A DNA stretch of 64,000 nt. It comes from an uncultured Saprospiraceae bacterium. Its GTDB lineage: Bacteria > Bacteroidota > Bacteroidia > Chitinophagales > Saprospiraceae. The stretch covers positions 1-64,000 of the forward strand of contig CALFUU010000021.1 of the NCBI GenBank assembly GCA_937929835.1, in the 5' to 3' direction. Shown in pieces: positions 38,481 through 47,472 of the stretch (the stretch's first letter is position 1; every line of letters begins with the position of its first letter). The notes under the pieces were generated by a model. The model ran no database searches. It saw nothing but the letters and a program-made list of their open reading frames with translations, and was not told the origin of the DNA. The position numbers were made by a program, and so were the translations under genes.

Positions 38481-39302
38481 ATGGGGACAGAGAATAGAAG
38501 TAAGAGGGTTCTGATGTGGCTAAGTATAATGTCTTTCTACCTAGCAACTGTATTGCTGCATGTCAAAGTGGGTAGATTCATCAATGGTTTATTTGATTCA
38601 CTAAGTCGGGGTACCTATAATAATATCGTTACTGCGGCTGTACTCGTCACCTTGATTGCCTTGGGTATAGCTATATATCGAAATACCAGCAGCAGGACTT
38701 TACCAAAAGGAGTATGGCTTATCATCAGCTATTCTGCCCTCTCTATCTTCCTTAGTTTCTCGATCTTTTTTGTCATCCACATAGAAGCAGTACATTTTAT
38801 ACAGTACGGAGTGCTGGCATTTTTGCTCAGGAAAGTACTGCCCAGTTACCTTACTGTGGCTATACTGGCTACACTGTTAGGAGCTTATGATGAGTTGTAT
38901 CAGTATCTCGTTCTCGACACTAGAGCCCAGTATTATGACTTCAATGATATCTTTTTGGATACGACTGGAGCGGGGTTAGGTTTATTAGGGCATTGGTTCT
39001 TTGGAGAATCTGCGGGAGGTGGAGCTATAAGAAAGTGGTGGCAACGCCTAGAGCTAATACTCTTAATTGTTACAGTTTCGCTGCTGATCATTATGGCAAT
39101 GATGGGAGAGTTTACAGTGAATCCTAAGGGTGGGGAGCCTGCTTTATTTACTTTGTTCAAATTTGCTCCAGAGGGTTTTTGGCATTATCCGGGTGGCCCA
39201 TATGCCCGATTCCATATCCTGAGACCAATACCAGGTCTTTTGTTGATCACGATTTCGATTTATATCTATGGATTTTTAGATAAAGCGCCTATTGAGAGGT
39301 AG
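38481..39302 (+). CDS. VanZ-family membrane protein
   Basis: Multi-TM; VHFIQYGVLAFLLRK...LGAYDELYQYLVLDTRAQYYDFNDIFLDTTGAGLG. Confidence 0.78.
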   Translation: MGTENRSKRVLMWLSIMSFYLATVLLHVKVGRFINGLFDSLSRGTYNNIVTAAVLVTLIALGIAIYRNTSSRTLPKGVWLIISYSALSIFLSFSIFFVIHIEAVHFIQYGVLAFLLRKVLPSYLTVAILATLLGAYDELYQYLVLDTRAQYYDFNDIFLDTTGAGLGLLGHWFFGESAGGGAIRKWWQRLELILLIVTVSLLIIMAMMGEFTVNPKGGEPALFTLFKFAPEGFWHYPGGPYARFHILRPIPGLLLITISIYIYGFLDKAPIER

Positions 39303-39362
39303 TTATATATTGTACATATTTGCAATGTGTTATTTATTAAATAATCTAAAATCAAATATGTT

Positions 39363-39572
39363 ATGGCTGTAATGAAGGTAATTGAAATCTTAGCTAACTC
39401 TCCTAAGAGCTGGGAAGATGCAACCAAAGTTGCTATTTCTAAGGCTTCTAAATCTGTCAAGAATATTAAGTCCGCTTATGTTCAGAGTCAGAGTGTTGTT
39501 GTCAACAAAGGAAAAGTAAAAGAATTTAGAGTTAATCTAAAAGTAACATTTCAAGTAGGTAGTGACGCTTAA
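39363..39572 (+). CDS. dodecin family protein
   Basis: 69 aa; VIEILANSPKSWEDATKVAISKASKSVKNIKSAYVQSQSVVV...VNLKVTFQV. Confidence 0.9.
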   Translation: MAVMKVIEILANSPKSWEDATKVAISKASKSVKNIKSAYVQSQSVVVNKGKVKEFRVNLKVTFQVGSDA

Positions 39573-39590
39573 GCGCAATAACAAGAATAA

Positions 39591-39629
39591 GAAAAACGGC
39601 ATGCTGAATCAGGATGCCGTTTTTTTTTG
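39591..39629. terminator. bidirectional terminator between convergent genes
   Basis: AAAAACGGCATgctgaatcaggATGCCGTTTTTTTTT. Confidence 0.85.
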
Positions 39630-39630
39630 C

Positions 39631-40542
39631 CTATTGATTAAGAAAGGCGGCTATTCTCTTCTCTATCCAGTAGTAGCGCTCTCCTCGCACCACGAAGCCT
39701 ACGTGGCCACCATAGCGTGGGGTCATCATTTGTAATCGGGGATTGGCCTTGGCCTCCGTGTATGGATAACAGGCCTCTGGCAGGAAGGGGTCGTCAAGCG
39801 CATTGATGATTAAGGTGTCACGGTCTATATCTCTCAGAAACTGTAGGCTGCTGCACTGGGCATAATAATCTTGAGCATCCTTGTAGCCGTGAAGGGGACC
39901 AGTGTAAAAATCATCGAAATCATACAGGGTCTTTATCTTTTTGAGCAACTGTAGATCTATGTCATCAGGAAACTGCTTGTGCTTTTCTCTAATCTTTCTT
40001 GTCAGTGACTTGAGGAAGTTGTTTTGATATAGAAAGTTAGATTTCTTGCTGATGTTTAGTGAGCCTGCTAGGAGATCAACGGGTACCGAGACAGCAACTA
40101 TTTGTCTTATTCTATCATCTAACTGACTGGCTCTTTCTCCACTATACTTGAGTACTAGATTTCCACCTAAGCTGAAGCCCACAAGCGCAAGCTGCTCGTA
40201 ATTGTCTATATAATGCTGGATCACTGTATCGAGATCATAAGTAGCCCCGCTGTGATACATCCGTTTCTGCTTATTGATTCTTCCAGAGCAAGAGCGATAA
40301 TTGACACATACGACATCCCAGCCACGGTGACTAAGCAGGTCTGCTGTAGCCATAATATATTGAGACTGACTGCTGCCTTCTAGTCCATGACATAGGACGG
40401 CCAGCTTACTATTGTCGAGGAGTAGCGTGTCGACATCTAAGAAATCGTCGTCATCAGTTGTTAGCTCCTCTCTATGGTAGTTAGGGACGGCTTGCTTTCT
40501 GAAGAGGCTAGGGTATATCGTATTAAGATGCCCATTCCTCAA
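39631..40542 (-). CDS. YheT-family alpha/beta hydrolase
   Basis: LCHGLEGSSQSQYI, VNYRSCSGRIN, LVGFSLGGNLVLKY, YGGHVGF. Confidence 0.87.
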   Translation of the reverse strand: MRNGHLNTIYPSLFRKQAVPNYHREELTTDDDDFLDVDTLLLDNSKLAVLCHGLEGSSQSQYIMATADLLSHRGWDVVCVNYRSCSGRINKQKRMYHSGATYDLDTVIQHYIDNYEQLALVGFSLGGNLVLKYSGERASQLDDRIRQIVAVSVPVDLLAGSLNISKKSNFLYQNNFLKSLTRKIREKHKQFPDDIDLQLLKKIKTLYDFDDFYTGPLHGYKDAQDYYAQCSSLQFLRDIDRDTLIINALDDPFLPEACYPYTEAKANPRLQMMTPRYGGHVGFVVRGERYYWIEKRIAAFLNQ

Positions 40543-40584
40543 AAGGAAGCCTGGGAGATATGATGTGTCGTTGATGCGCTTTCC

Positions 40585-41085
40585 TTAAAAGTCGTTGATC
40601 GTTACATCAAAGATCAGTATAGAATTGGCAGGTATACCAGGGGGCGGAAATCCTCCATAACCCATATAAGAAGGTATTATTATCGTACCCTTGCCTCCGC
40701 GGCCAAAGAGTTGTATGCCTTCGCCCCATCCTTTGATAACATTATTTAAGCCGAAAGTGATGCCATCATTTTGGTCAAATACTTCTCCATCCATAAAGTA
40801 GCCTGTGTAATCCACATTGACTTCATCACAGAGACTGGGTCTAAGTGTACCTGTGCCGGGCTCTTCTATAATGTAATGCAACCCTGAGGCTGTGACATTT
40901 GCTGTTAGGTTGTTTTGCTCGATATAACTATCAATCTGAGCTAACTCATTGTTGTAAATATCCGAGTTGCTTGGATCTGGAAGATTGAGCTGTAAGTCGC
41001 ACTCTCCGCCTCCACAAGACATAAAAATGATAGTGAAGAGGGCAAGACCTATAGTCTTCAGGTTATTGGGTGTCAAATAATTCAT
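40585..41085 (-). CDS. FKBP-type peptidyl-prolyl cis-trans isomerase lipoprotein
   Basis: Lipobox-like FMSCGGG; FKBP VNVDYTGYFMDGEVFDQN...VIKGWGEGIQLFGRGGKGTIIIPSYMGYG. Confidence 0.9.
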   Translation of the reverse strand: MNYLTPNNLKTIGLALFTIIFMSCGGGECDLQLNLPDPSNSDIYNNELAQIDSYIEQNNLTANVTASGLHYIIEEPGTGTLRPSLCDEVNVDYTGYFMDGEVFDQNDGITFGLNNVIKGWGEGIQLFGRGGKGTIIIPSYMGYGGFPPPGIPANSILIFDVTINDF

Positions 41086-41548
41086 CTAGAAAAAATTCTC
41101 TGTTTTCGTCAGTTAATTCAAAATCGGGACATAATTGAGTGGTACTGTGCATAATACTCACACAGTTGTTGTCTTCGTCTCTTGCGTCTAGATGTCCCCT
41201 TTCTAGAAAGCAATGTCCTAATTCGTGAAAAATAAGAAATTGCCTCTTCGCTTCATTGGCTTCTTCCCATGTTTCTCTGTCAATGACAACTTTTCTTGGT
41301 CTTTCGACATTTCTGAAGCATTGTCCTAGCACCTGGGACTCCTCTATATCCTGGATCAGCCCTTCTATTCGCTCAGCTTCATAATCCACTACTATACCTC
41401 TAATGGCCGCTTCCTCTGCAAAAATCTCAAAGTAGGGTATTAACTCTGCATCAGTCTCAAGAATGTCTTCTTCAGAACAGCTTATTGCTATCACCACAAA
41501 CGCTAGTGAGAGCACGAATAGTAGTCTTAATGTGATACCTGATTTCAT
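41063..41548 (-). CDS. putative zinc metallopeptidase lipoprotein
   Basis: Lipobox-like VIAISCSEED; FHELGHCFLERGH and downstream CVSIMHS. Confidence 0.7.
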   Translation of the reverse strand: MKSGITLRLLFVLSLAFVVIAISCSEEDILETDAELIPYFEIFAEEAAIRGIVVDYEAERIEGLIQDIEESQVLGQCFRNVERPRKVVIDRETWEEANEAKRQFLIFHELGHCFLERGHLDARDEDNNCVSIMHSTTQLCPDFELTDENREFFLDELFDTQ

Positions 41549-41665
41549 AAACTTGTAGTTTTTAGCTTATTTATAAAATTAAATACTTTATGTCCAATAA
41601 ACTATACTTGTAATGTTTCTGAGGCAAATAGGTTGTCTGAAGCTTTTTCATTAACATTCAATTCA

Positions 41666-42244
41666 ATGCAATACACGACAAAAAACCTCTTAATCTTCAC
41701 TTTTATTTTGCTAGGAACATACTTTGTTAATGGCCAAGACAAGATTTCAAATATTTCTCAGCAGCGAGAATTGGGCCTCCGATTTTCTGGATTTGATGAC
41801 TTTAATCTTTTCTATAAGCGCCATATAGCCAGCGGTAAGGTGCGACGACACCGCTTTTTGTCTACCCAACTAGCGTTTAATTCCATCAATACCAACTTCG
41901 ATCTAGCGGCCGGCTATGCTTTTGGAGTAGAGCGATATAGCCCTATAACCGAGGAGCTTTCCTTCTATAGGGGATTGGAGTACAGCCTTTTTTTGGATTA
42001 TGACATTGTAGACAGTTCTATTCCTGGTAGAAGCAATAACCTTAGAGCAGCTCCTGCGATAGGCTATATTATAGGATTTCAGTATGCGGTGTCTAGTCGA
42101 TTTGCCTTGTCTCTAGAGGTTATTCCCTCTCTTATAGGCAGTTTCAATTATAGAGATGGAGGTATCGAAAACTACCAAGTCAATTTTTCGCTCAACAGTA
42201 ACAGTACGGCCCTCTCTCTGATGTATAGATTTACAACAAACTAG
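41666..42244 (+). CDS. outer-membrane beta-barrel-like protein
   Basis: Signal peptide MQYTTKNLLIFTFILLGTYFVNGQ; barrel-like strands. Confidence 0.6.
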   Translation: MQYTTKNLLIFTFILLGTYFVNGQDKISNISQQRELGLRFSGFDDFNLFYKRHIASGKVRRHRFLSTQLAFNSINTNFDLAAGYAFGVERYSPITEELSFYRGLEYSLFLDYDIVDSSIPGRSNNLRAAPAIGYIIGFQYAVSSRFALSLEVIPSLIGSFNYRDGGIENYQVNFSLNSNSTALSLMYRFTTN

Positions 42245-42360
42245 GGGCTTGGCCGTAAAGATTTTCGATCCATTTATATCAAGTCAGTTGGTTCGATGAT
42301 TGATTTGATATTAATACCCAACACGGAGTATCTTTACCTCAATTAAGAAAAAACCCTGTT

Positions 42361-42783
42361 TTGTCTAAAACTTCAGCAGCATATAAGGTTATTCGGCAGC
42401 TTCCCAATACTTCTGCTGCCCACATTATGGTATCAAGGCTGCGTGCTGAAGACATAGATGTACGCATACGCAATAACAACAGCTCTAGCATCTACCCCCT
42501 TATGGGCATAGGTATGGAAATCGAAGTCCTTTATGATCACTTTGAGACAGCTGAAAAGCTGATTGAGCAGATGGAAGCAGATGCTTTGCATCCCAATCCT
42601 GATATTGACTTCCGGGAAGCAGACCACGGGGACATCCAGTTCGAGAAAGAAATAAATGAACACGACCAAAAAATGTCTCGGACAAAACCTCTAAATCTTA
42701 TTTATCTCTTAATCTTTATAATCCTAGCTATCCTTTTATCCTGGTTCTCGTTTCAATTCCACACCGAGCTCAATGCTCAATAA
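42361..42783 (+). CDS. DUF2007-like signal-transducing protein
   Basis: TTG start; LPNTSAAHIMVSRLRAEDIDVRIRNNNSSSIYPLMGIGMEIEVLYDHFETAEKLI; C-terminal TM. Confidence 0.72.
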   Translation: MSKTSAAYKVIRQLPNTSAAHIMVSRLRAEDIDVRIRNNNSSSIYPLMGIGMEIEVLYDHFETAEKLIEQMEADALHPNPDIDFREADHGDIQFEKEINEHDQKMSRTKPLNLIYLLIFIILAILLSWFSFQFHTELNAQ

Positions 42784-42794
42784 AATAAGGGCCT

Positions 42795-43328
42795 ATGTTT
42801 AGATTAATGATATCAATGCTTCTCCTTTTTGGTTATAACAGCCTTGCTGCGCAGACCTCAGTAGAGACGACACAAGAAGATAGACAGCAACGCCGGGTGG
42901 CCTACTTACTTAAGGAAATTAATGCTATCAGAACCAAAGGTTGTCGATGTGGCAAAAAGCGTATGCCTAAAGTTGCTCCCTTGATCTGGAGTGATAAGCT
43001 AGAGTACAGCGCCTACCTACACGCTAAGGAAATGAGTGAGTACGATTACTTTGGACATAAGTCTAGGAGTGGTGAAGATGTGGGAGATAGAGCGGATAAG
43101 ATCGGCTACAAGTGGCAGAATATCGGTGAGAATCTTGCTGTCGGTCAGACAGACTTTAAGCAAGCACTCCGCGACTGGCTAGCTAGTGACAGCCATTGTA
43201 GGATGATTATGGATGCTAAGATGACAGAGATGGGCCTTGCCAGAGTTGGCAAATATTGGGTACATCATTTTGGAACAGTAATGCCTCCTCAGACCAAGCG
43301 GGTAAGCACAACATACCGAGAGGGTTAA
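42795..43328 (+). CDS. CAP (SCP/PR-1) domain protein
   Basis: LIWSDKLEYSAYLHAKEMSEYDYFGHKSRSGEDVGDRADKIGYKWQNIGENLAVGQTDFKQALRDWLASDSHCRMIM. Confidence 0.9.
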   Translation: MFRLMISMLLLFGYNSLAAQTSVETTQEDRQQRRVAYLLKEINAIRTKGCRCGKKRMPKVAPLIWSDKLEYSAYLHAKEMSEYDYFGHKSRSGEDVGDRADKIGYKWQNIGENLAVGQTDFKQALRDWLASDSHCRMIMDAKMTEMGLARVGKYWVHHFGTVMPPQTKRVSTTYREG

Positions 43329-43335
43329 TCCAATC

Positions 43336-45324
43336 GTGCATCGACTTATCCATATCAAAATAGTGCTTTGTTGTCTGTGTATGCAGTTGTCTACTGCAAT
43401 AATCAGTGCACAGGATAAGCCAAGCCCACAACCAGGAGAGGAGAATGAACAAAAAGAATCCTCAATTGTCAAAGTCAAAAATTCTGACAGCTTCATTTTT
43501 GAAAGAGTCGATGACGAGGATGTCACTTATTACTCAGGCAATGTCAAAGCCTTTCAAGACAGCATATTTATGTTTGCTGATTCCGCCAAGGTATTGGGAA
43601 TAGAGATGACTGCCGTCGGCGAGGTTGTCATCATTCAAGACACGACCAATGTGTTTACAGATTCTCTCTATTATAACTCGGATTCCAAGGTAGCACAGCT
43701 CCATGATAATGTTGTTGTAGAGACCAAGGGCAAGTCGCTTTTTACTGATAGACTAGACTACAATCTTGACACCAAATACGGAACGTTTAGGGATACAGCT
43801 ATTTTACAGAGGGAGACAATGGTCCTATCCAGTATCAGAGGTTATTATGATGTACAGAGGAGTAAGGCCCAGTTTGTAGATCAGGTCGTGATCAGAGATA
43901 CAGATTTCAATCTGACTGCCGATTCTCTAGATTATGATACCGATGTCGACAGAGCCTATTTTCTGGGTCCCACTTATATAATGCAAGGCAAGAAGCAGAT
44001 TTACTGTGAGTCAGGTTATTACGATATCGTCACCAAACAAGCTTTTTTCAGTAAAGATGCAGTGATCGTCGAGGGTTCCAAAGTGGCTTTTGCTGAGGAT
44101 ATATTTGTTTCTGAGGTAGACAGCACCGTAATTTTTAAGGGCAATGCAGAAGTCAGAGACTCCGTCAGTGTAGCCAAAGGTGATCTCATAGTCTTCAATG
44201 AATTGGCAGATGAGGTAGAGCTCGAGGGCGCCGCTTCTTATCAGAAAGAAGATCAGCTTATCGAAGGGGATTACATTTATTACAATACAGATACGGAAAG
44301 CTTTCTGTCCTATGGTGGAACCTCAGTCAGTGGAGAGCAGGGCGTGCTAAATGCAGATACGATCTCTTATGATAAGCTGGCAGATTTCGGAGTAGCGCAG
44401 GGGAATGCTATGTGGACAGATACTGTAGAGAATAGGGTTATCGTCGCCGATGAAATGCATTATCGAGATAGCAGTACCTATGTAAAGGCTATAGTGAAAG
44501 CCCAGCGGCCGCTTTTCTATCAGGTTGTAGAGGAGGACACTTTGTATGTAGCTGCGGATACACTATTGAGTGCTGAGCCCAATGACAGTCTGACTTATCT
44601 CAAAGCCATAGACGCTGTACAGATTTACAAACGTGACTTGCAGGCGGTTTGTGACTCAATGTACTACGGGAGCATTGATTCGACTTTTACGCTGTTTAGA
44701 TCTCCGGTATGTTGGTCCGATACGACGCAGTTCAGTGGAGATACTATAGATATAGTACTTAAGGAGGATAAAGTCAGCCAAATCGTAGCCAAGAAAAACG
44801 CTTTTATCATCACCAAGCACGCAACGGGGTACAGTGACCAGATAAAGGGTCGGTTTCTGCAGTCATTTTTGGACAGCAATCAGCTCAAGAAAATGAATGT
44901 GGTCGGCAATGCTGAGTCCCTTTATTTTATTAAAGATGAGGAACAGGCTTATGTCGGTAGCAACAAGACCCTGTGCAGCAAGATGACCTTTTACTTTACA
45001 GGGGAGGATTTGGATCATATCAAATTCTATACAGAACCGGAGTCGACAATGACACCGATGGACTTAATGACTACTGCTGACGAAAGACTAGATGGATACA
45101 ATTGGCAGATAAGTCGACGACCACTAGGTTTGTACCAGCTCCGACAACGAAGCCAGCTGGAGAGCCCTAGTCAAAAACAACAAGAAGGCCCTTCGGATAT
45201 CTTTGAAGAAGATGTGCTCAAAGCGCTAAGCACACCGCTGGACACAGATAAGTCTCAAGACCTCCCTAAGACAGAGGCAGCTTCCCCAGAAAATAGCATA
45301 ACTAAGCCACCCACTGGTGGTTAA
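43336..45324 (+). CDS. OstA/LptA-like protein
   Basis: Repeated beta-jellyroll-type motifs (FIFERVDDEDVTYYSGNVKAFQDS, YNSDSKVAQLHDNVVVETKGKSLFTDRLDYNLDT). Confidence 0.8.
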   Translation: MHRLIHIKIVLCCLCMQLSTAIISAQDKPSPQPGEENEQKESSIVKVKNSDSFIFERVDDEDVTYYSGNVKAFQDSIFMFADSAKVLGIEMTAVGEVVIIQDTTNVFTDSLYYNSDSKVAQLHDNVVVETKGKSLFTDRLDYNLDTKYGTFRDTAILQRETMVLSSIRGYYDVQRSKAQFVDQVVIRDTDFNLTADSLDYDTDVDRAYFLGPTYIMQGKKQIYCESGYYDIVTKQAFFSKDAVIVEGSKVAFAEDIFVSEVDSTVIFKGNAEVRDSVSVAKGDLIVFNELADEVELEGAASYQKEDQLIEGDYIYYNTDTESFLSYGGTSVSGEQGVLNADTISYDKLADFGVAQGNAMWTDTVENRVIVADEMHYRDSSTYVKAIVKAQRPLFYQVVEEDTLYVAADTLLSAEPNDSLTYLKAIDAVQIYKRDLQAVCDSMYYGSIDSTFTLFRSPVCWSDTTQFSGDTIDIVLKEDKVSQIVAKKNAFIITKHATGYSDQIKGRFLQSFLDSNQLKKMNVVGNAESLYFIKDEEQAYVGSNKTLCSKMTFYFTGEDLDHIKFYTEPESTMTPMDLMTTADERLDGYNWQISRRPLGLYQLRQRSQLESPSQKQQEGPSDIFEEDVLKALSTPLDTDKSQDLPKTEAASPENSITKPPTGG

Positions 45325-45385
45325 GGCGTTTCTTACTGTTGACCCTAAGTTTGTAAGTTCGTGCCATCTTAATATTTTTGAAGTT

Positions 45386-46132
45386 ATGATGCGGGTTATA
45401 TTGTTATTGGTCTTTTTATTAAGTGCTTTCTGTAGTACAGGGCAGGAGAACACTACCTTCCAGGCAGCCAATAAAGCCTACAATGAAGGCAACTATACTG
45501 TAGCTATAACTACTTATAAGCAATTACTGACTGGAGGCGAGTCTTCTGAGTTGCATTATAATCTAGGTAATGCCTATTATAAAAACCAACAGCTAGGCGA
45601 AGCCATCCTCCATTTTGAAAAAGCCCTTAAGCTCAATCCTGGCGATAACAACATTATAGAAAATCTTGCCATTGCCAAGGAGGCAGTTGAGTTGGAAGTA
45701 CTCCAAGTGCCTACATTTTTTGTGTTGCGGATGTGGAGAGGTTTTCACGGGTTACTGTCATCAAGTGCTTGGGTCATTCTACAGATGCTATGGATAATAG
45801 GGCTATTGTATGGCCTTTACTTATGGACCCTATCTAGAGACGCGTCTACCAGAGTCCGAGGTCTAAAACTCATAGCCGTACTCTTACCTTTATTGCTCTT
45901 GAGTTACTTTGCGGGTCGTTCTGCGCATTATGGTGAGACAGCAGAGGACGATGGGGTAGTGTTGCGCAGTGCTCCGCTGGTCAACGAACCCTTGGATAAA
46001 TCAGAAACTTTAGAAGAATTAACACCAGGTGTAAAGGTTGAAATACTGGATCAGCTAGATGCTTGGTATAAAGTCAGCCTCGCTAATAAGGCTCAGGGCT
46101 GGGTCAAAAAGGATGCAGTCGGTATCATCTAG
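45386..46132 (+). CDS. TPR + SH3 domain membrane protein (BatE-like)
   Basis: TPR YNEGNYTVAITTYKQLL...ELHYNLGNAYYKNQQLGEAILHFEKALKLNP; two TMs; SH3-like C-terminus. ORF opens at 45317; ATG at 45386 precedes the signal peptide. Confidence 0.78.
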   Translation: MMRVILLLVFLLSAFCSTGQENTTFQAANKAYNEGNYTVAITTYKQLLTGGESSELHYNLGNAYYKNQQLGEAILHFEKALKLNPGDNNIIENLAIAKEAVELEVLQVPTFFVLRMWRGFHGLLSSSAWVILQMLWIIGLLYGLYLWTLSRDASTRVRGLKLIAVLLPLLLLSYFAGRSAHYGETAEDDGVVLRSAPLVNEPLDKSETLEELTPGVKVEILDQLDAWYKVSLANKAQGWVKKDAVGII

Positions 46133-46183
46133 AGACTAACTAGCACTTATAAAAAAAGGTGAAGTGCTCTTCTGAGTAGAGGG

Positions 46184-46222
46184 CAAAAAGAAAAGGGCCA
46201 CCGTGTAGGTAGCCCTTCTTGA
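46184..46222 (-). terminator. terminator of the rplU-rpmA operon
   Basis: Minus strand AGAAGGGCTACC-tacac-GGTGGCCCTTTTCTTTTT. Confidence 0.7.
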
Positions 46223-46242
46223 TATGTTGAATTTTGTCTTGA

Positions 46243-47013
46243 CTATTCTTCTTCGCCCTTGTTGACAACTTTTCCGCCGTCTAGCTCGTCTTGCAACTTT
46301 TCTAATTCATCCCATTTGCCATCGGCAGCCAATTGTGCTTGCTGTGGCCAAGTGGCTGGGCTGTGCATTTTGAATCTAGGACCAGCTGCCGTCAAGATTT
46401 CTTGAAGCTTGTCCGTAGAAGTTGCTGCTAATCCTGCAAAGGTTGTGATTCCTGCTGCATTTAAGTGCTCAGCGATCTTTGGACCTATGCCTTCTATTTT
46501 GTTGAGTTTGTCAGGCTTGCCGCCTGTCTTTGCAGCTCCAGCTCCTGCCGCAGCTCCAGCAGCGCTTGCTTTTTCTGCAGCTTCTTTAGCCTTCATAGCC
46601 TCATACTCTTCCATAGACATTCTGTGTACAGTCGTCTTAGTTGTTGTTTCTGTAGAAGATGAAGTTGCTGCTGACGGACTAGCCGCTGCAGCCTTAGCTT
46701 TAGGTTTTGCTTCTGATTTTCTTGCCTTAGGAGACTTGACTGCTGCACCTCCATCAGAATCCAATGGAATGATGTGTACAAAAGTCTTTCCGCCTCTTCT
46801 CTTAGTGAAGCTCACGGTCCCTTCTATTTTGGCATGCAGGGTATGGTCCCTACCCATATATACATTTTCGCCAGGGTGGTATTTTGTACCACGCTGTCTA
46901 ACGATAATATTTCCTGCTTTGGCGTATTGACTTCCGAAGAGTTTTACACCGAGGTATTTCGGATTTGAATCACGGCCATTATCCGTACTACCTACACCTT
47001 TTTTGTGTGCCAT
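46243..47013 (-). CDS. rpmA: 50S ribosomal protein L27 with ~170-aa C-terminal extension ending in a helix-hairpin-helix domain
   Basis: L27 core [69 protein letters not shown]; Ala/Lys linker; [32 protein letters not shown]...[20 protein letters not shown]. Confidence 0.95.
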   Translation of the reverse strand: MAHKKGVGSTDNGRDSNPKYLGVKLFGSQYAKAGNIIVRQRGTKYHPGENVYMGRDHTLHAKIEGTVSFTKRRGGKTFVHIIPLDSDGGAAVKSPKARKSEAKPKAKAAAASPSAATSSSTETTTKTTVHRMSMEEYEAMKAKEAAEKASAAGAAAGAGAAKTGGKPDKLNKIEGIGPKIAEHLNAAGITTFAGLAATSTDKLQEILTAAGPRFKMHSPATWPQQAQLAADGKWDELEKLQDELDGGKVVNKGEEE

Positions 47014-47046
47014 TTTAGTTTACTTTCTGGGTGAATGTAAGACAGC

Positions 47047-47352
47047 TTATGCTATGCTGTCGATTTTGATTTTAGAGAAAGACTGTCTGTGTCCATTTTT
47101 GACTCTGTAGCCTTTTCTTCTCTTTTTCTTAAAGACAATTACTTTGTCTCCTTTGAGGTGAGAGAGGACTGTAGCTTTTACACTACCCGCAACAGTAGGT
47201 GTCCCTACAGTGGCAGAACCGCCTCCTCCAGTCATAAGCACTTTGTCGAAGCTTACAGAAGCTCCTTCGTCAGCATCGAGTCTATGAACAAAGATCTCTT
47301 GCCCTTGCTCTACTTTGAACTGCTGACCTGCTATTTCTACTATCGCGAACAT
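47047..47352 (-). CDS. rplU: 50S ribosomal protein L21
   Basis: MFAIVEIAGQQFKVEQGQEIFVHRL...KVIVFKKKRRKGYRVKNGHRQSFSKIKI; upstream of L27. Confidence 0.96.
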   Translation of the reverse strand: MFAIVEIAGQQFKVEQGQEIFVHRLDADEGASVSFDKVLMTGGGGSATVGTPTVAGSVKATVLSHLKGDKVIVFKKKRRKGYRVKNGHRQSFSKIKIDSIA

Positions 47353-47383
47353 GTTTCTTATTTAGTTTTCTCCAAAAGGATTG

Positions 47384-47391
47384 CAAAGATA
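47384..47391 (-). promoter_or_regulatory. Bacteroidota -7 box TATCTTTG upstream of rplU
   Basis: Exact TAnnTTTG on the minus strand 32 bp upstream of the rplU start. Confidence 0.5.
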
Positions 47392-47472
47392 TGTTTTTTG
47401 AAAGGTATTTCCAATACTTACGACCTCCTAGATAAAACTACTTAAACAATTGATATTCAATAGATTATGTAG

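Noticed and set aside
46142-46171. Hairpin AGCACTT...AAGTGCT after the TPR/SH3 gene as a terminator
   Set aside because: Stem present but no convincing T-tract.
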